A stretch of 25,728 nucleotides of DNA. Origin: GCA-2731375 sp964507245 (GTDB lineage: Bacteria > Pseudomonadota > Alphaproteobacteria > GCA-2731375). The DNA lies in NCBI GenBank assembly GCA_964507245.1, contig CAZDQC010000040.1, positions 1 through 25,728 on the forward strand, read 5' to 3'. Within the stretch, counting starts at the first letter, position 1. Each line of letters opens with the position of its first letter. Under the pieces are notes generated by a model. That model was not told the DNA's origin. It saw only the letters and a program-made list of their open reading frames with translations, and searched no databases. Below are positions 1 through 7,934 of the stretch, piece after piece. Both the position numbers and the translations under genes were made by a program.

Positions 1-47
1 AGTGTGATACTCGCACAGATTGCGTCATAACAAAGGGCGGACAATGC

Positions 48-281
48 CTAATTGGTGGGGCCATCAGCATTGATTTTTCCCCACCGACCATCCAACGGGC
101 TATCAACACGCTGAGAATTGTAGCAGGCAATATCATCGCTGCCATCATCACAACCCGCATAATAAACACGGCACCAACATTGACTGGAAATCATCCCCAT
201 GACAGCCACATACGAAAGCCAAGCCCAACCGAATATTAAGATAAACCAACGAAAAACTCTCTTTGGAGAGCACAATGGCAT
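48..281 (-). CDS. Small hypothetical protein, single putative membrane segment
   Basis: I do not recognise this 77-residue protein. Translated from the ATG at 281, it has a short basic N-terminus (PKR, then R), a hydrophobic, Trp-rich segment at about residues 11-31 that could be a membrane anchor or uncleaved signal, and a polar Cys-rich remainder containing CWC, AGC and IAC. A TTG one codon upstream is an alternative start. No clear Shine-Dalgarno precedes either, which lowers confidence. Codons look similar to those of the neighbouring genes. It lies about 80 nt downstream of the DUF2889 gene on the same strand and could be co-transcribed with lpxC and that gene. Function unknown; it may not be a real gene. 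Confidence 0.4.
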   Translation of the reverse strand: MPLCSPKRVFRWFILIFGWAWLSYVAVMGMISSQCWCRVYYAGCDDGSDDIACYNSQRVDSPLDGRWGKINADGPTN

Positions 282-305
282 CAAGGGTCATTAGGCTTAC
301 GGACA

Positions 306-347
306 AACTATCGTCGCAGAAATTGTAAGTTCTACCAACAGATAGTT
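306..347. repeat. Inverted repeat downstream of the DUF2889 gene
   Basis: Perfect 7-bp arms AACTATC (306-312) and GATAGTT (341-347) enclose a 28-nt loop in the spacer after the DUF2889 stop codon. There is no T-run on the minus-strand transcript, so this is not a classical intrinsic terminator. It could be an RNA 3' structure or chance. Confidence 0.25.
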
Positions 348-361
348 CCGACGTCTGACGC

Positions 362-913
362 TCAATCTGTCTTATAATAATCCGGAAAATGGTCTCGGAT
401 GTAGGGACTGCTCAGGGAATAAGCATGGCAGGAGTTGTGCAGGCCCGGGCTTAGGTAACGGCTGCCACCGGACCGTTCGGCAACATTGCCCTCCGACTCG
501 AACAGCGATTGCAGGGCAGTAGTGGCCATTTGTGCCAGCATTTCGTTCAAATGGGTGCAACCAGTGACACCGCCCAGTCTTTCCCGGATAGACCGGTTCC
601 AGCCGCGGCCCATCTTTAGTCCCAACAGCCGATCATAGTTGGGAGTTACGTGGGGACACGGTGTGTGTGCGCCGACATCCATTACCGCCTCGACCGCCTT
701 CACCACAAACTTCGTATTAATGGTCAGGCGCAGCCACATATCATGTACAGGCTCGTCCGCTGTGCGGACACTATCCAGCATATCATAATCTTCTAATTTG
801 TGGTCGGTAATATGACCCTCAATATCCCACAACCCATCCTCCCGCTCGTAGGCTTTCAGTTCCAGACGGCGATCATGGGATAAGGCGCGAGGCGCCGGTT
901 TGCTTAAGGGCAT
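362..913 (-). CDS. DUF2889 family protein
   Basis: This 183-residue protein matches the DUF2889 family pattern. The N-terminal half has the hallmark YEREDGLWDIEGH (about residues 22-34) followed by a conserved DHK. Three Cys/His pairs follow: CPH (86-88), GCTHL (118-122) and SCH (161-163). The C-terminus carries the family-like SSPYIRDHFPDYY stretch. No signal peptide or membrane segment is visible, so it is probably cytoplasmic. The family function is not established. The ATG at 913 lies 13 nt after the lpxC stop, consistent with a two-gene transcript. The paired Cys/His residues suggest metal binding, but that is my inference. Family assignment is confident; function is not. Confidence 0.85.
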   Translation of the reverse strand: MPLSKPAPRALSHDRRLELKAYEREDGLWDIEGHITDHKLEDYDMLDSVRTADEPVHDMWLRLTINTKFVVKAVEAVMDVGAHTPCPHVTPNYDRLLGLKMGRGWNRSIRERLGGVTGCTHLNEMLAQMATTALQSLFESEGNVAERSGGSRYLSPGLHNSCHAYSLSSPYIRDHFPDYYKTD

Positions 914-926
914 ATTTTGCGCCTAA

Positions 927-1922
927 TTAGGCGGTTTGCGCGACAGCCAGGGAAACAGTCGATAATGGGCTGCTCCACACTTCTACGGGACCATTAGACG
1001 GCTTCGCCTGAGCGCCGCAATATTCCCAATTTTCGGGGTCAGAAAATAATTTGCGCAGTAATTGATTGTTACTGGTGTGGCCTGTCCGTTCTCCAGCGAA
1101 ATGGGCAAGCAAAGGCCCGCCAGCCAAATACAAGTCGCCGAAGCAATCTAGCGCCTTATGACGGACAAATTCATCGCCAAAACGCAGGCCGCCATCATTC
1201 ATAATCTCATCATCGAGACCCACCACTACGACATTATCCAGTGATCCGCCTTGGCCGAGGCCCAAGTCCTTTAAGCGGCTGACATCCTCTACAAACCCGA
1301 AGGTCCGCGCCCGACAAATTTCCCTCTTGAAACCACCGTTATGCAGATCAAAAAACCCACATTGGCGCGATATGACAGGGCTATCGAAATCAATCTCCAG
1401 GGAGACAGAAAATCCATCAGATGGCAACAGGGCCGCGCGGCGTTGGCCGTCATCAATTTCCACGCGCCGCAAAACACGAATGGACCGACGGCATGCCTGT
1501 TGTGCCTGCAATCCAGCACATTCAATCAGAAACACAAAGGGAGCTGAAGAACCATCCATGACGGGCACTTCGGGTCCGTCTAGTTCAACACGTACATTGT
1601 CGACGCCACAACCTGCCAACGCCGCCATTAAATGTTCGATTGTGGCAACCTTGATTCCAGCATCGTTTTGAATTGTGGTAGACATGACAGTGTCGCTGAC
1701 CGTATCCCAACGGGCAGGAATTTCTACATCAACATGTTGTGGCTTATCGTCGGCTGGCATGGCAACCGCCTTCAGGTCCGTCCGATGAAAGACAACGCCC
1801 GTATCTGCCGAGGCCGGGCGTAGGCACATTGACACCTTGACCCCACTATGCAATCCAACACCCGAACAATTAATGGTATTTTTCAGCGTATGCTGCTTGG
1901 CACTCACGTCTTCAGTCCGCAT
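927..1922 (-). CDS. lpxC: UDP-3-O-acyl-N-acetylglucosamine deacetylase
   Basis: LpxC is the zinc hydrolase that deacetylates UDP-3-O-(R-3-hydroxyacyl)-GlcNAc, the committed step of lipid A synthesis in the cytoplasm. The 331-residue product has the expected N-terminus (TLKNTINCSGVGLHSG), the zinc ligand in EHLMAAL (His97), the second zinc motif HKALD (His255, Asp259) and the catalytic region with His282 (GERTGHTSNNQ). The length fits the family. The start is the ATG at 1922; no strong Shine-Dalgarno precedes it, and a GTG five codons in is an alternative. lpxC follows ftsZ, as in many proteobacteria, but after a 209-nt spacer that probably carries its own promoter. Confidence 0.97.
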   Translation of the reverse strand: MRTEDVSAKQHTLKNTINCSGVGLHSGVKVSMCLRPASADTGVVFHRTDLKAVAMPADDKPQHVDVEIPARWDTVSDTVMSTTIQNDAGIKVATIEHLMAALAGCGVDNVRVELDGPEVPVMDGSSAPFVFLIECAGLQAQQACRRSIRVLRRVEIDDGQRRAALLPSDGFSVSLEIDFDSPVISRQCGFFDLHNGGFKREICRARTFGFVEDVSRLKDLGLGQGGSLDNVVVVGLDDEIMNDGGLRFGDEFVRHKALDCFGDLYLAGGPLLAHFAGERTGHTSNNQLLRKLFSDPENWEYCGAQAKPSNGPVEVWSSPLSTVSLAVAQTA

Positions 1923-2131
1923 TCAATTTTTGAACCCTACAATGCCGTTTCTCAAAGAATTTGAGATTGGATCGCCCTTGCAAATTAGCACCTTGGAAGA
2001 TTTTATTAGCAATACTTGCAAAGGTGCTCAAATCAAAGATTGTTACGTTTTATTACGGGTCGTTTTGGTGCTAACTCGGTTGAATTTTTGTAGACAACCG
2101 GCAGGCACCGGACGATTGAACGCATCCAACC
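1923..2131. other. ftsZ-lpxC spacer, AT-rich leader of lpxC
   Basis: No credible gene is visible here. The stretch is more AT-rich than the flanking genes and contains an 8-bp perfect inverted repeat and one arm of a repeat overlapping the ftsZ stop codon, both listed separately. An lpxC promoter is expected here, but no minus-strand -35/-10 pair stands out enough to call. Confidence 0.4.
1987..2028. repeat. 8-bp inverted repeat in the lpxC leader
   Basis: Perfect arms AGCACCTT (1987-1994) and AAGGTGCT (2021-2028) flank a 26-nt AT-rich loop. The loop itself contains a small TATT/AATA dyad. The repeat ends 65 nt upstream of the lpxC start. It could be an operator or an mRNA leader hairpin; I cannot distinguish these. 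Confidence 0.4.
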
Positions 2132-2147
2132 TCAGTTGGCCTGCCGG
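2098..2147 (-). terminator. Possible hairpin overlapping the 3' end of ftsZ
   Basis: Perfect 9-bp GC-rich arms CCGGCAGGC (2098-2106) and GCCTGCCGG (2139-2147) bracket the ftsZ stop codon. A smaller CCAAC/GTTGG hairpin (2126-2139) competes with the right arm. On the minus-strand transcript no U-run follows, so it is at best a Rho-type or mRNA-stabilising structure, not a classical intrinsic terminator. Confidence 0.3.
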
Positions 2148-3853
2148 CGCAAAAACGCCGGAATTTCAAGCAAATCTTCTTCCGCCTCAGATGGCGACAG
2201 AGGTTGCGCCGGCTCTGGCGCTAACAATTCCGATTTGGGAGCAAGAGCGGAATTAGAGGGTAGGCCATCGGATAGCGAATCCAGATCAGATTCTGGCGGA
2301 ACGGTCTCGCGGATTTTCTTGGGGTCGAGCGCATCAAGATCCGATTGCGTAGCTGCGGTCTCCTTTGTGGCCTCCTGCCTCTGCGAGGCCTCCTTACGGC
2401 GAAACAAAGAGAAACCACCGCGTTTTCGTTTCGATGGCTGGTCGGTGGGATTGACTGCCTCTGCCTCAGCCATGGCGTCGGGCCAATGCAAGCGTGTGCG
2501 ATCCTTTTCTGGCTGGCTAGCTGGAGGTGCGATAAAAGGCTTATCCTCGACGCTAACATCAGCCGTCACTTTCACTCTTTGTGCTAGAGGTTCAGGTTCC
2601 GCCTGGGGTGGTTTCGGAGCTGGAACGCGTTGCCCGGATATTAATGGTAGAGGCAGCGGCTCTTCAGCTTCAAGTGGCGTCACAAAATCTGCTCCTTCAA
2701 CAAGCTTTTTATCGATTGTTTCTGCTGGGCTAGCGACAGCAGGTTCCGACAGAACCTCCTTCCCAACTTCTGCGGCCAGAGTACTGGCAGTCGGTTCGAT
2801 CAGCGCATCGGCGCTTTCGGGTGGAATGGGCTGTCCGGCAACGGCGGCCAAACGCGGCGGCGAAATTACGGGCCGCTGCACACTTTCTCCCATCTCGATT
2901 CCTGTTGCTACCACCGAGACCCTCATGCGTCCATTCAAGGTGTCTTCCAGTGCGGTACCGACGATGATATTAGCATTGGGATCGACTTCTTGGCGCACAC
3001 GGTTGGCAGCCTCATCGACTTCATAAAGAGTCAGATCCATACCACCAGTGATATTAATCAACACGCCGCGGGCGCCCTGCATGGAAACGTCGTCCAGCAA
3101 GGGGTTCGATATTGCCGCCTCGGCTGCGTCAATGGCGCGTTTTTCGCCTTCGGCTTCACCTGTACCCATCATGGCCTTGCCCATCTCAGCCATCACAGTC
3201 TTGACATCTGCAAAATCCAAATTGATCAAACCCGGTAGTATCATCAGGTCAGTAATGCCGCGGACACCAGAATGTAGCACATCATCGGCCATGGCAAATG
3301 CATCAGCGTAGGTGGTTTTTTCGTTGGCAATCCGAAACAGATTTTGGTTCGGGATTATGATCAAAGTGTCAACGAACGATTGCAGCTCTTCAATTCCTCG
3401 TTCTGCCGACAGCAAGCGCTGCGCGCCCTCGAACTGGAACGGTTTGGTCACTACCCCAATGGTCAGGATGCCTTGATTGCGCAAAGCCTCGGCTATCACC
3501 GGAGCGCCCCCGGTGCCCGTACCCCCTCCCATGCCAGCCGTGATGAACGCCATGTGGGTGCCGGCCATGTGATCTAGGATTTGATCAATGGCTTCTTCAG
3601 CCGCCGCACGCCCGACGTCCGGCCTCGCACCGCAGCCTAGTCCCTGGGTAATGCCAGCACCCAACTGAATACGTCGGTCAGCCTGGCTCAGCGCTAGAGA
3701 CTGGGAATCCGTATTGGCAACAATGAACTCTACACCTTCCAGACCCGAGGAGATCATGTTATTGACGGCGTTGCCACCGGCACCACCGACGCCAATAACT
3801 ACGATACGAGGCTTTAATTCTGTCATTTGTGGGGCATTTAAGTTGATGGTCAT
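2132..3853 (-). CDS. ftsZ: Cell division GTPase FtsZ with long C-terminal linker
   Basis: FtsZ is the tubulin-like GTPase that polymerises into the cytokinetic Z ring. From the chosen ATG (3853) the product has 573 residues. The nucleotide-binding GVGGAGGNAVN is at about 21-31, the tubulin signature GGGTGTG at 109-115, and the T7 loop NLDFAD at 211-216. A Pro/Glu/Ala-rich linker spans about 325-557. The conserved C-terminal peptide EIPAFLRRQ, which docks FtsA and other partners, ends the protein. The start is fixed by AAAGGAGA placed just upstream; an in-frame start ten codons earlier would lie in front of this site. ftsZ follows ftsA after 90 nt, unlike the overlapping genes before it, so it may be translated at higher, independent levels. 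The linker is long, as seen in other alphaproteobacteria. Confidence 0.98.
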   Translation of the reverse strand: MTINLNAPQMTELKPRIVVIGVGGAGGNAVNNMISSGLEGVEFIVANTDSQSLALSQADRRIQLGAGITQGLGCGARPDVGRAAAEEAIDQILDHMAGTHMAFITAGMGGGTGTGGAPVIAEALRNQGILTIGVVTKPFQFEGAQRLLSAERGIEELQSFVDTLIIIPNQNLFRIANEKTTYADAFAMADDVLHSGVRGITDLMILPGLINLDFADVKTVMAEMGKAMMGTGEAEGEKRAIDAAEAAISNPLLDDVSMQGARGVLINITGGMDLTLYEVDEAANRVRQEVDPNANIIVGTALEDTLNGRMRVSVVATGIEMGESVQRPVISPPRLAAVAGQPIPPESADALIEPTASTLAAEVGKEVLSEPAVASPAETIDKKLVEGADFVTPLEAEEPLPLPLISGQRVPAPKPPQAEPEPLAQRVKVTADVSVEDKPFIAPPASQPEKDRTRLHWPDAMAEAEAVNPTDQPSKRKRGGFSLFRRKEASQRQEATKETAATQSDLDALDPKKIRETVPPESDLDSLSDGLPSNSALAPKSELLAPEPAQPLSPSEAEEDLLEIPAFLRRQAN

Positions 3854-3854
3854 A

Positions 3855-3866
3855 GTTGGGTCTCCT
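3855..3866 (-). promoter_or_regulatory. Strong ftsZ ribosome binding site
   Basis: On the minus strand AAAGGAGA sits about 7 nt before the ATG at 3853. It selects this start over the upstream in-frame one. A small TACC-TTCA-GGTA hairpin immediately precedes it and could modulate access. Confidence 0.75.
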
Positions 3867-3932
3867 TTACCTGAAGGTAGCAATGCGTTTGGATGGTCTA
3901 TCTTGGTCGATGGCGGTCTCTTGAATGGTTTT

Positions 3933-3941
3933 TTATTTCAT
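3933..3941 (-). other. Possible two-codon mini-ORF in the ftsZ leader
   Basis: Two bases after the ftsA stop codon the minus strand reads ATG AAA TAA. An AAGGAG motif encoded by the last codons of ftsA (3953-3958) lies 11 nt upstream. It could be a minimal ORF, but this may be coincidence. Confidence 0.2.
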
Positions 3942-3943
3942 AA

Positions 3944-5194
3944 CTAAAAGTTCTCCTTGAACCAGCGGCCCAGGCGTTGAAATCGTCCGTCTCCCGTGGG
4001 ATCCTCAGCCATAGATTCTAAATTCGCCTGCCCCGGTTCACGCTCCGCGTAGGCCAATAAGCCCGAAGCGGCCGCAAAGGCTGGACCTTCCGTCGCATCA
4101 GCCAAACCGCGCACACCCAGAGGCCGGCCGATCCTAACTTGTTTATCTAAAACCCTGGCCGCATGCTCGCGCACGCCGGTCAACAGAGCGCCACCGCCGG
4201 TTAAGACGGCACGCCGGCCAGCGGTCCGCACTAGGCCCGAAGACTGCAGGCGGTTTCTCACCAGCTCCAAAGTTTCCTCGATGCGGGGCTGGATAATACC
4301 GATCAGCATGGAACGAGGAATTTGCTGCATGGCGTCCGCGCCACTTTCCCCGACACAAGGCACGTTGATTATGGCGTGTTCGTCGTCCGGCCCAGCCACA
4401 GCACTGCCATGCAGAGTTTTCAGCCTTTCCGCATGGGCGGCAGAAGTTGACAGGCCGCGGGCAATGTCATTGGTGACATGGTTGCCGCCCACCAGCAATT
4501 GATCGGTGTGAATTATGTGGCCATCGTAGAAAACCGCCACGTCTGTGCTGCCGCCACCCAGATCGATCAAGGTTACGCCCAGATCAATTTCGTCCTCGAC
4601 CAGCGTCGACATGCCAGAAGCGTACGGAGCCACCACGAGCGCCGCAATTTCGAGATGGCAGCGTTCAGCCAGTAGTTTCAAATTCCGCAGTGGCCCTATT
4701 TCAGCCGACACAACATGAAGACGCATACCCAGGCGCGCACCATACATACCGCGAGGCTCTCGAAAACCAGGAGTGCCGTCAATGCAATAGCCGACCGGAA
4801 TTGCGTTCAGGATTTCTCGTCCGTCGATGCCGCGGCGAGCCAAAAGATGGGCCTGGGCCAAGGCTCGCTTCAAGTCACGCTCTCCGATTTCATGCCCTGC
4901 AATATCGGTTTCCACATCAATCAGACGGGAAACCGGGCGACCGCCAGAGAAACTTAGTAGGACCTGCTTCACTCTTTCCTTTGCCATGCGTTCGGCCTGA
5001 TCGACCGCGCCGCGCACAGCTTCTTCTGCTGCGTCAATATCCACGACAGTGCCGGCTCTCATGCCCTTGGCAATCTGGTGGCCAATACCAATTACGCGCA
5101 TGCCGCCAGAGCCATCAGGCCGAGCAATGAAACAGCAGACTTTAGTACTGCCAACATCTAGGGCAGTGACAAGGCCATTCTTGCCAACGGCCAC
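3944..5194 (-). CDS. ftsA: Cell division protein FtsA
   Basis: FtsA is the actin-like ATPase that tethers FtsZ filaments to the inner membrane and recruits later division proteins. The 416-residue product has the phosphate-1 motif ALDVGSTKVCC near residue 11, the phosphate-2 region LIDLGGGSTDVAVF in the middle and the adenosine motif LTGGGALLTG near 330. The C-terminus QRLGRWFKENF is the expected amphipathic membrane-targeting helix. The start is a GTG at 5194, directly abutting the ftsQ stop (TAG), with AGGAAA a few bases upstream. This arrangement implies translational coupling to ftsQ. Length and order (ddl-ftsQ-ftsA-ftsZ) fit the family. Confidence 0.97.
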   Translation of the reverse strand: MAVGKNGLVTALDVGSTKVCCFIARPDGSGGMRVIGIGHQIAKGMRAGTVVDIDAAEEAVRGAVDQAERMAKERVKQVLLSFSGGRPVSRLIDVETDIAGHEIGERDLKRALAQAHLLARRGIDGREILNAIPVGYCIDGTPGFREPRGMYGARLGMRLHVVSAEIGPLRNLKLLAERCHLEIAALVVAPYASGMSTLVEDEIDLGVTLIDLGGGSTDVAVFYDGHIIHTDQLLVGGNHVTNDIARGLSTSAAHAERLKTLHGSAVAGPDDEHAIINVPCVGESGADAMQQIPRSMLIGIIQPRIEETLELVRNRLQSSGLVRTAGRRAVLTGGGALLTGVREHAARVLDKQVRIGRPLGVRGLADATEGPAFAAASGLLAYAEREPGQANLESMAEDPTGDGRFQRLGRWFKENF

Positions 5195-6073
5195 CTAAGT
5201 TTCCTTCCCTCTTTTATTTTGTTTGGCCGCGGCAGCTGGGGTCAAGCGAACCACTAGCCGGTCCGGGAGACGTAGGTCGATCGCCGTTACATCTCTGTCG
5301 AAAATGCGGCTCTCCGCCTCCAACTGAGCTAGCCGCACCCATGCAGCAAAGGCTTCCACCTCGGGTAAATACACCTTGATGCCGTTTTTTAGGCGTATAT
5401 CCCATCGACGACCGCCAACCAGTATTGCCGCTTGAACCTGGGCGAACAGTGCTGGTTTTCGCGACAACATCTCTATCAATTGGGCAGCAGTGCCCGGTGC
5501 GCCCCTACCCACCACAATGGGCAAATGCGCAAAACGGTCCAGATTTCGACGAGTTATGATCTTGCCGCTCATATCAATCAAAGCGTGGCGGCCATTGTGC
5601 TGCCATAGGGCCAATGCTTTTCGTTCCTTAAGCCGCACGATGATTGTATCAGGCAGGCGGCGTTCGACTTGAGCAGTTTTAACCCAACTCAGGTCTTGCA
5701 AACGCCGCCGAGCCGCCCTTGGATCAAGCTCCAGGATCGATTGGCCACTTTGTAAACCTATGGTTGACAGCACCTGCGCCTTGCTGGTTTCGCCGCGGCC
5801 GGTAACGAATATGTGCTGGACGGTCAATCCGGCAGCGACAAACTGCCGATTTGACCAATTCGTAAATTTTCCGACCGTAATTGCGTAGGTTTGCTCAATC
5901 ATATCGCTCCCACGCAGCAACCAAGCCCCAGCAACAGCACCCAACACAACAACCATCATCACGCCATAAGCCAGTAGTTGACTGCGTTTTGGCGACGGAC
6001 GGCCACCGCGACGGCGCGCCCCGCCAGTGATCCTAGGACTACCGGTCCTAATAAAGGGGATCAGCGCGCGCAT
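5195..6073 (-). CDS. ftsQ: Cell division protein FtsQ
   Basis: FtsQ is a bitopic inner-membrane protein that scaffolds the divisome with FtsL and FtsB. The 292-residue product has an Arg-rich cytoplasmic tail (residues 1-32), one membrane segment at about 34-54, and a periplasmic POTRA domain starting near VQHIFVTG and running through LSWVKTAQVERRLPDTIIVRL. The beta domain follows. The C-terminus is Ala/Lys-rich. The ATG at 6073 overlaps the end of ddl by 13 nt, and the stop touches the ftsA GTG start. The long basic N-terminal tail is common in alphaproteobacterial FtsQ. Confidence 0.95.
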   Translation of the reverse strand: MRALIPFIRTGSPRITGGARRRGGRPSPKRSQLLAYGVMMVVVLGAVAGAWLLRGSDMIEQTYAITVGKFTNWSNRQFVAAGLTVQHIFVTGRGETSKAQVLSTIGLQSGQSILELDPRAARRRLQDLSWVKTAQVERRLPDTIIVRLKERKALALWQHNGRHALIDMSGKIITRRNLDRFAHLPIVVGRGAPGTAAQLIEMLSRKPALFAQVQAAILVGGRRWDIRLKNGIKVYLPEVEAFAAWVRLAQLEAESRIFDRDVTAIDLRLPDRLVVRLTPAAAAKQNKRGKET

Positions 6074-6972
6074 CCCGCGTCCTCCACCATCCAGCGTACT
6101 AGGGCACTAAAATCAATGTCCCGATACGCTGCTAATTCCGGCACCAAAGAAGTCGGCGTCATGCCGGGTTGAGTATTGATTTCCAGCATGAACAATCGCC
6201 CTGGCTCTCCCTTTGTATCGTCATAGCGAAAATCAGAGCGGCTGACGCCCTTGCACCCCAAGGCGCGATGCGCCCGTTCAGCGAAGTCCATTGCCTGGGT
6301 ATAAATACCTTCATCGATCGGAGCAGGGACAATGTGGCACGAACCGCCCTCGACGTATTTGGCGTTATAGTCATAGAACCCGTCATCGGTGCGAATGTCA
6401 GTTACGCCCAATGCTCCACCGTCCATAACGGCCACGGTCAGCTCCCGGCCGGGGACGTAACGTTCCGCCAGAACCTCATCACCAAAATTCCACCCCGCAT
6501 TCACAGGTGGGTTATTGTCACCCGACCGTACGATGCGAACACCGAAGGTAGATCCTTCCGCGGGCGGCTTGACTACGTAGGGTCGGTCCATGGGATCCTT
6601 TGCATTGACGGCCGCGGGCGTGGTCAGGCAACTTTCGGCACAGGGAATGCCGTGGGCACGGAACACCTCCAGCGAGGATGGTTTGTGCATTGCGATAGCT
6701 GAAGCCCGAACGCCAGAATGGGTATAGGGAAGACGCAACAGCTCCAGCAAACCCTGGACACAACCATCTTCACCCCAACGTCCATGTAAGGCATTAAAGA
6801 CGACGTCCGGTTTCAGTCCAGACAGCTGATGCGTCAGGGTCTCGTCCACATCAACCTCTGTGACCCGATAACCGGTCCCCCGCAGGGCCAACGCGCAGGC
6901 TCTGCCCGAAGTCAGCGAGACTTCCCGTTCGGCCGACCAGCCGCCCATCAATACCGCGACATGGGGGTTCAT
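6061..6972 (-). CDS. ddl: D-alanine--D-alanine ligase
   Basis: Ddl joins two D-alanines with ATP to make the dipeptide that MurF adds to UDP-MurNAc-tripeptide. The product has 303 residues from the ATG at 6972, typical of DdlB-type enzymes. Visible ATP-grasp motifs are VLMGGWSAEREVSL (N-terminus), HGRWGEDGCVQGLLE, PYTHSGVRASAIAMHK and the metal/phosphate-binding EINTQPGMTPTSLVPE. The start is chosen because its ATG overlaps the murB TGA (ATGA) and GGAGG lies 7 nt upstream; a longer in-frame version starting at 7032 would overlap murB and has an atypical Arg-rich leader. The end overlaps ftsQ. Confidence 0.97.
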   Translation of the reverse strand: MNPHVAVLMGGWSAEREVSLTSGRACALALRGTGYRVTEVDVDETLTHQLSGLKPDVVFNALHGRWGEDGCVQGLLELLRLPYTHSGVRASAIAMHKPSSLEVFRAHGIPCAESCLTTPAAVNAKDPMDRPYVVKPPAEGSTFGVRIVRSGDNNPPVNAGWNFGDEVLAERYVPGRELTVAVMDGGALGVTDIRTDDGFYDYNAKYVEGGSCHIVPAPIDEGIYTQAMDFAERAHRALGCKGVSRSDFRYDDTKGEPGRLFMLEINTQPGMTPTSLVPELAAYRDIDFSALVRWMVEDAGCAR

Positions 6973-7934
6973 GGCGCCGCCTCCGCCAATTCCGATTCGA
7001 CGCCGTGTTCGCCTATGATGCAAATTTCCCACTGTAGCATCACGCCACTGTTGGCATGGACCCGACGGCGAACTTCTTCACCCAATCCTTCTAGATCAGC
7101 AGCGGTGGCATTGCCGTTGTTGATTAGAAAGTTGCAATGAAGTAGCGATACTTGTGCGCCGCCCCTCGTCAAACCACGGCAACCAGCTCGATCGATTAGT
7201 TCCCACGCCTTCAAACCGTTGGGATGCTCTTCGCTAGGATTCTTGAAGGTGCTGCCTCCGGTGCGAGTATTGACAGGCTGGCTGTCCTTCCGCTCCTGAG
7301 CAACCTGACGCATACGGGAGCTGATCTTGTCAAGACGGCCTCGTTCACCCTTGAATTCAGCGGCGGTAAAGATCCAATCCTCCGGTGCCCCACAATGACG
7401 ATAACTCAAACCCAGATCATCAACACCGATGCGATGCTTGCGCCCTTGACCATCCAAAGCCTCAGCCCAGACCAGAACATCCTTGAATGTCCGGCCATAG
7501 GCGCCGCCGTTCATGCGCAGACCGCCACCGACAGTACCGGGAATTCCACGAAGGAATTCAAATCCGACTATCGCCTGGTCCTTGCATAGGCGAGCTAGGT
7601 TGACGTCCAAAGCGCCGCCGCCGGTGATAACGCGATCATCTTCTATTTGGATCTGGTTAAATCTCTTATCCAATCGGACCACCACGCCGCGAACTCCGCC
7701 ATCTCTCACGAGGATGTTCGAGCCACTACCTAATACTTGACAGGGAATTTCGACGGAGCAGGCGGCAAGGAACATAGCCAAATCTTCCACATCAGCTGGA
7801 TAGTAGACGATATCCACCACCCCACCCACTCTGAACCAGGTAACGGCCGCCAGATCCACGTTCTCGACATATTGGCCACGTACCGATGGCAAGCGAGACA
7901 ATAGGTCATGATCTTGACGTCTGGCCGTCATCAT
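6969..7934 (-). CDS. murB: UDP-N-acetylenolpyruvoylglucosamine reductase
   Basis: MurB is the FAD- and NADPH-dependent reductase that makes UDP-MurNAc. From the ATG at 7934 the protein has 321 residues. FAD-binding motifs GSGSNILVRDGG (69-80) and GFEFLRGIPGTVGGGLRMN (124-142) are clear. The putative proton-donating Ser is Ser228 in GGSTFKNP, and the Tyr-Arg of LSYRH is near 178. The start is set by GGGAGG about 6 nt upstream and by overlap with the murC stop (the run is ATGATG, and the second ATG is also possible). A longer version from 8030 would overlap murC by about 100 nt and is unlikely. Confidence 0.97.
   Translation of the reverse strand: MMTARRQDHDLLSRLPSVRGQYVENVDLAAVTWFRVGGVVDIVYYPADVEDLAMFLAACSVEIPCQVLGSGSNILVRDGGVRGVVVRLDKRFNQIQIEDDRVITGGGALDVNLARLCKDQAIVGFEFLRGIPGTVGGGLRMNGGAYGRTFKDVLVWAEALDGQGRKHRIGVDDLGLSYRHCGAPEDWIFTAAEFKGERGRLDKISSRMRQVAQERKDSQPVNTRTGGSTFKNPSEEHPNGLKAWELIDRAGCRGLTRGGAQVSLLHCNFLINNGNATAADLEGLGEEVRRRVHANSGVMLQWEICIIGEHGVESELAEAAP

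Noticed and set aside
1837..2256. 139-codon plus-strand frame across the ftsZ-lpxC spacer
   Set aside because: It starts inside lpxC and ends inside ftsZ on the opposite strand, with no family resemblance and no ribosome site I can support.
2136..3026. 296-codon open frame on the plus strand opposite ftsZ
   Set aside because: It is antisense to the FtsZ linker and end of the GTPase domain. Its Ser/Gly/Ala-rich composition is what the complement of the Pro/Glu/Ala-rich linker gives, with no recognisable domain.
6061..7032. Longer ddl starting at 7032
   Set aside because: The extra 20 residues are Arg/Gly-rich and overlap murB. The ATG at 6972 has GGAGG and an ATGA junction.
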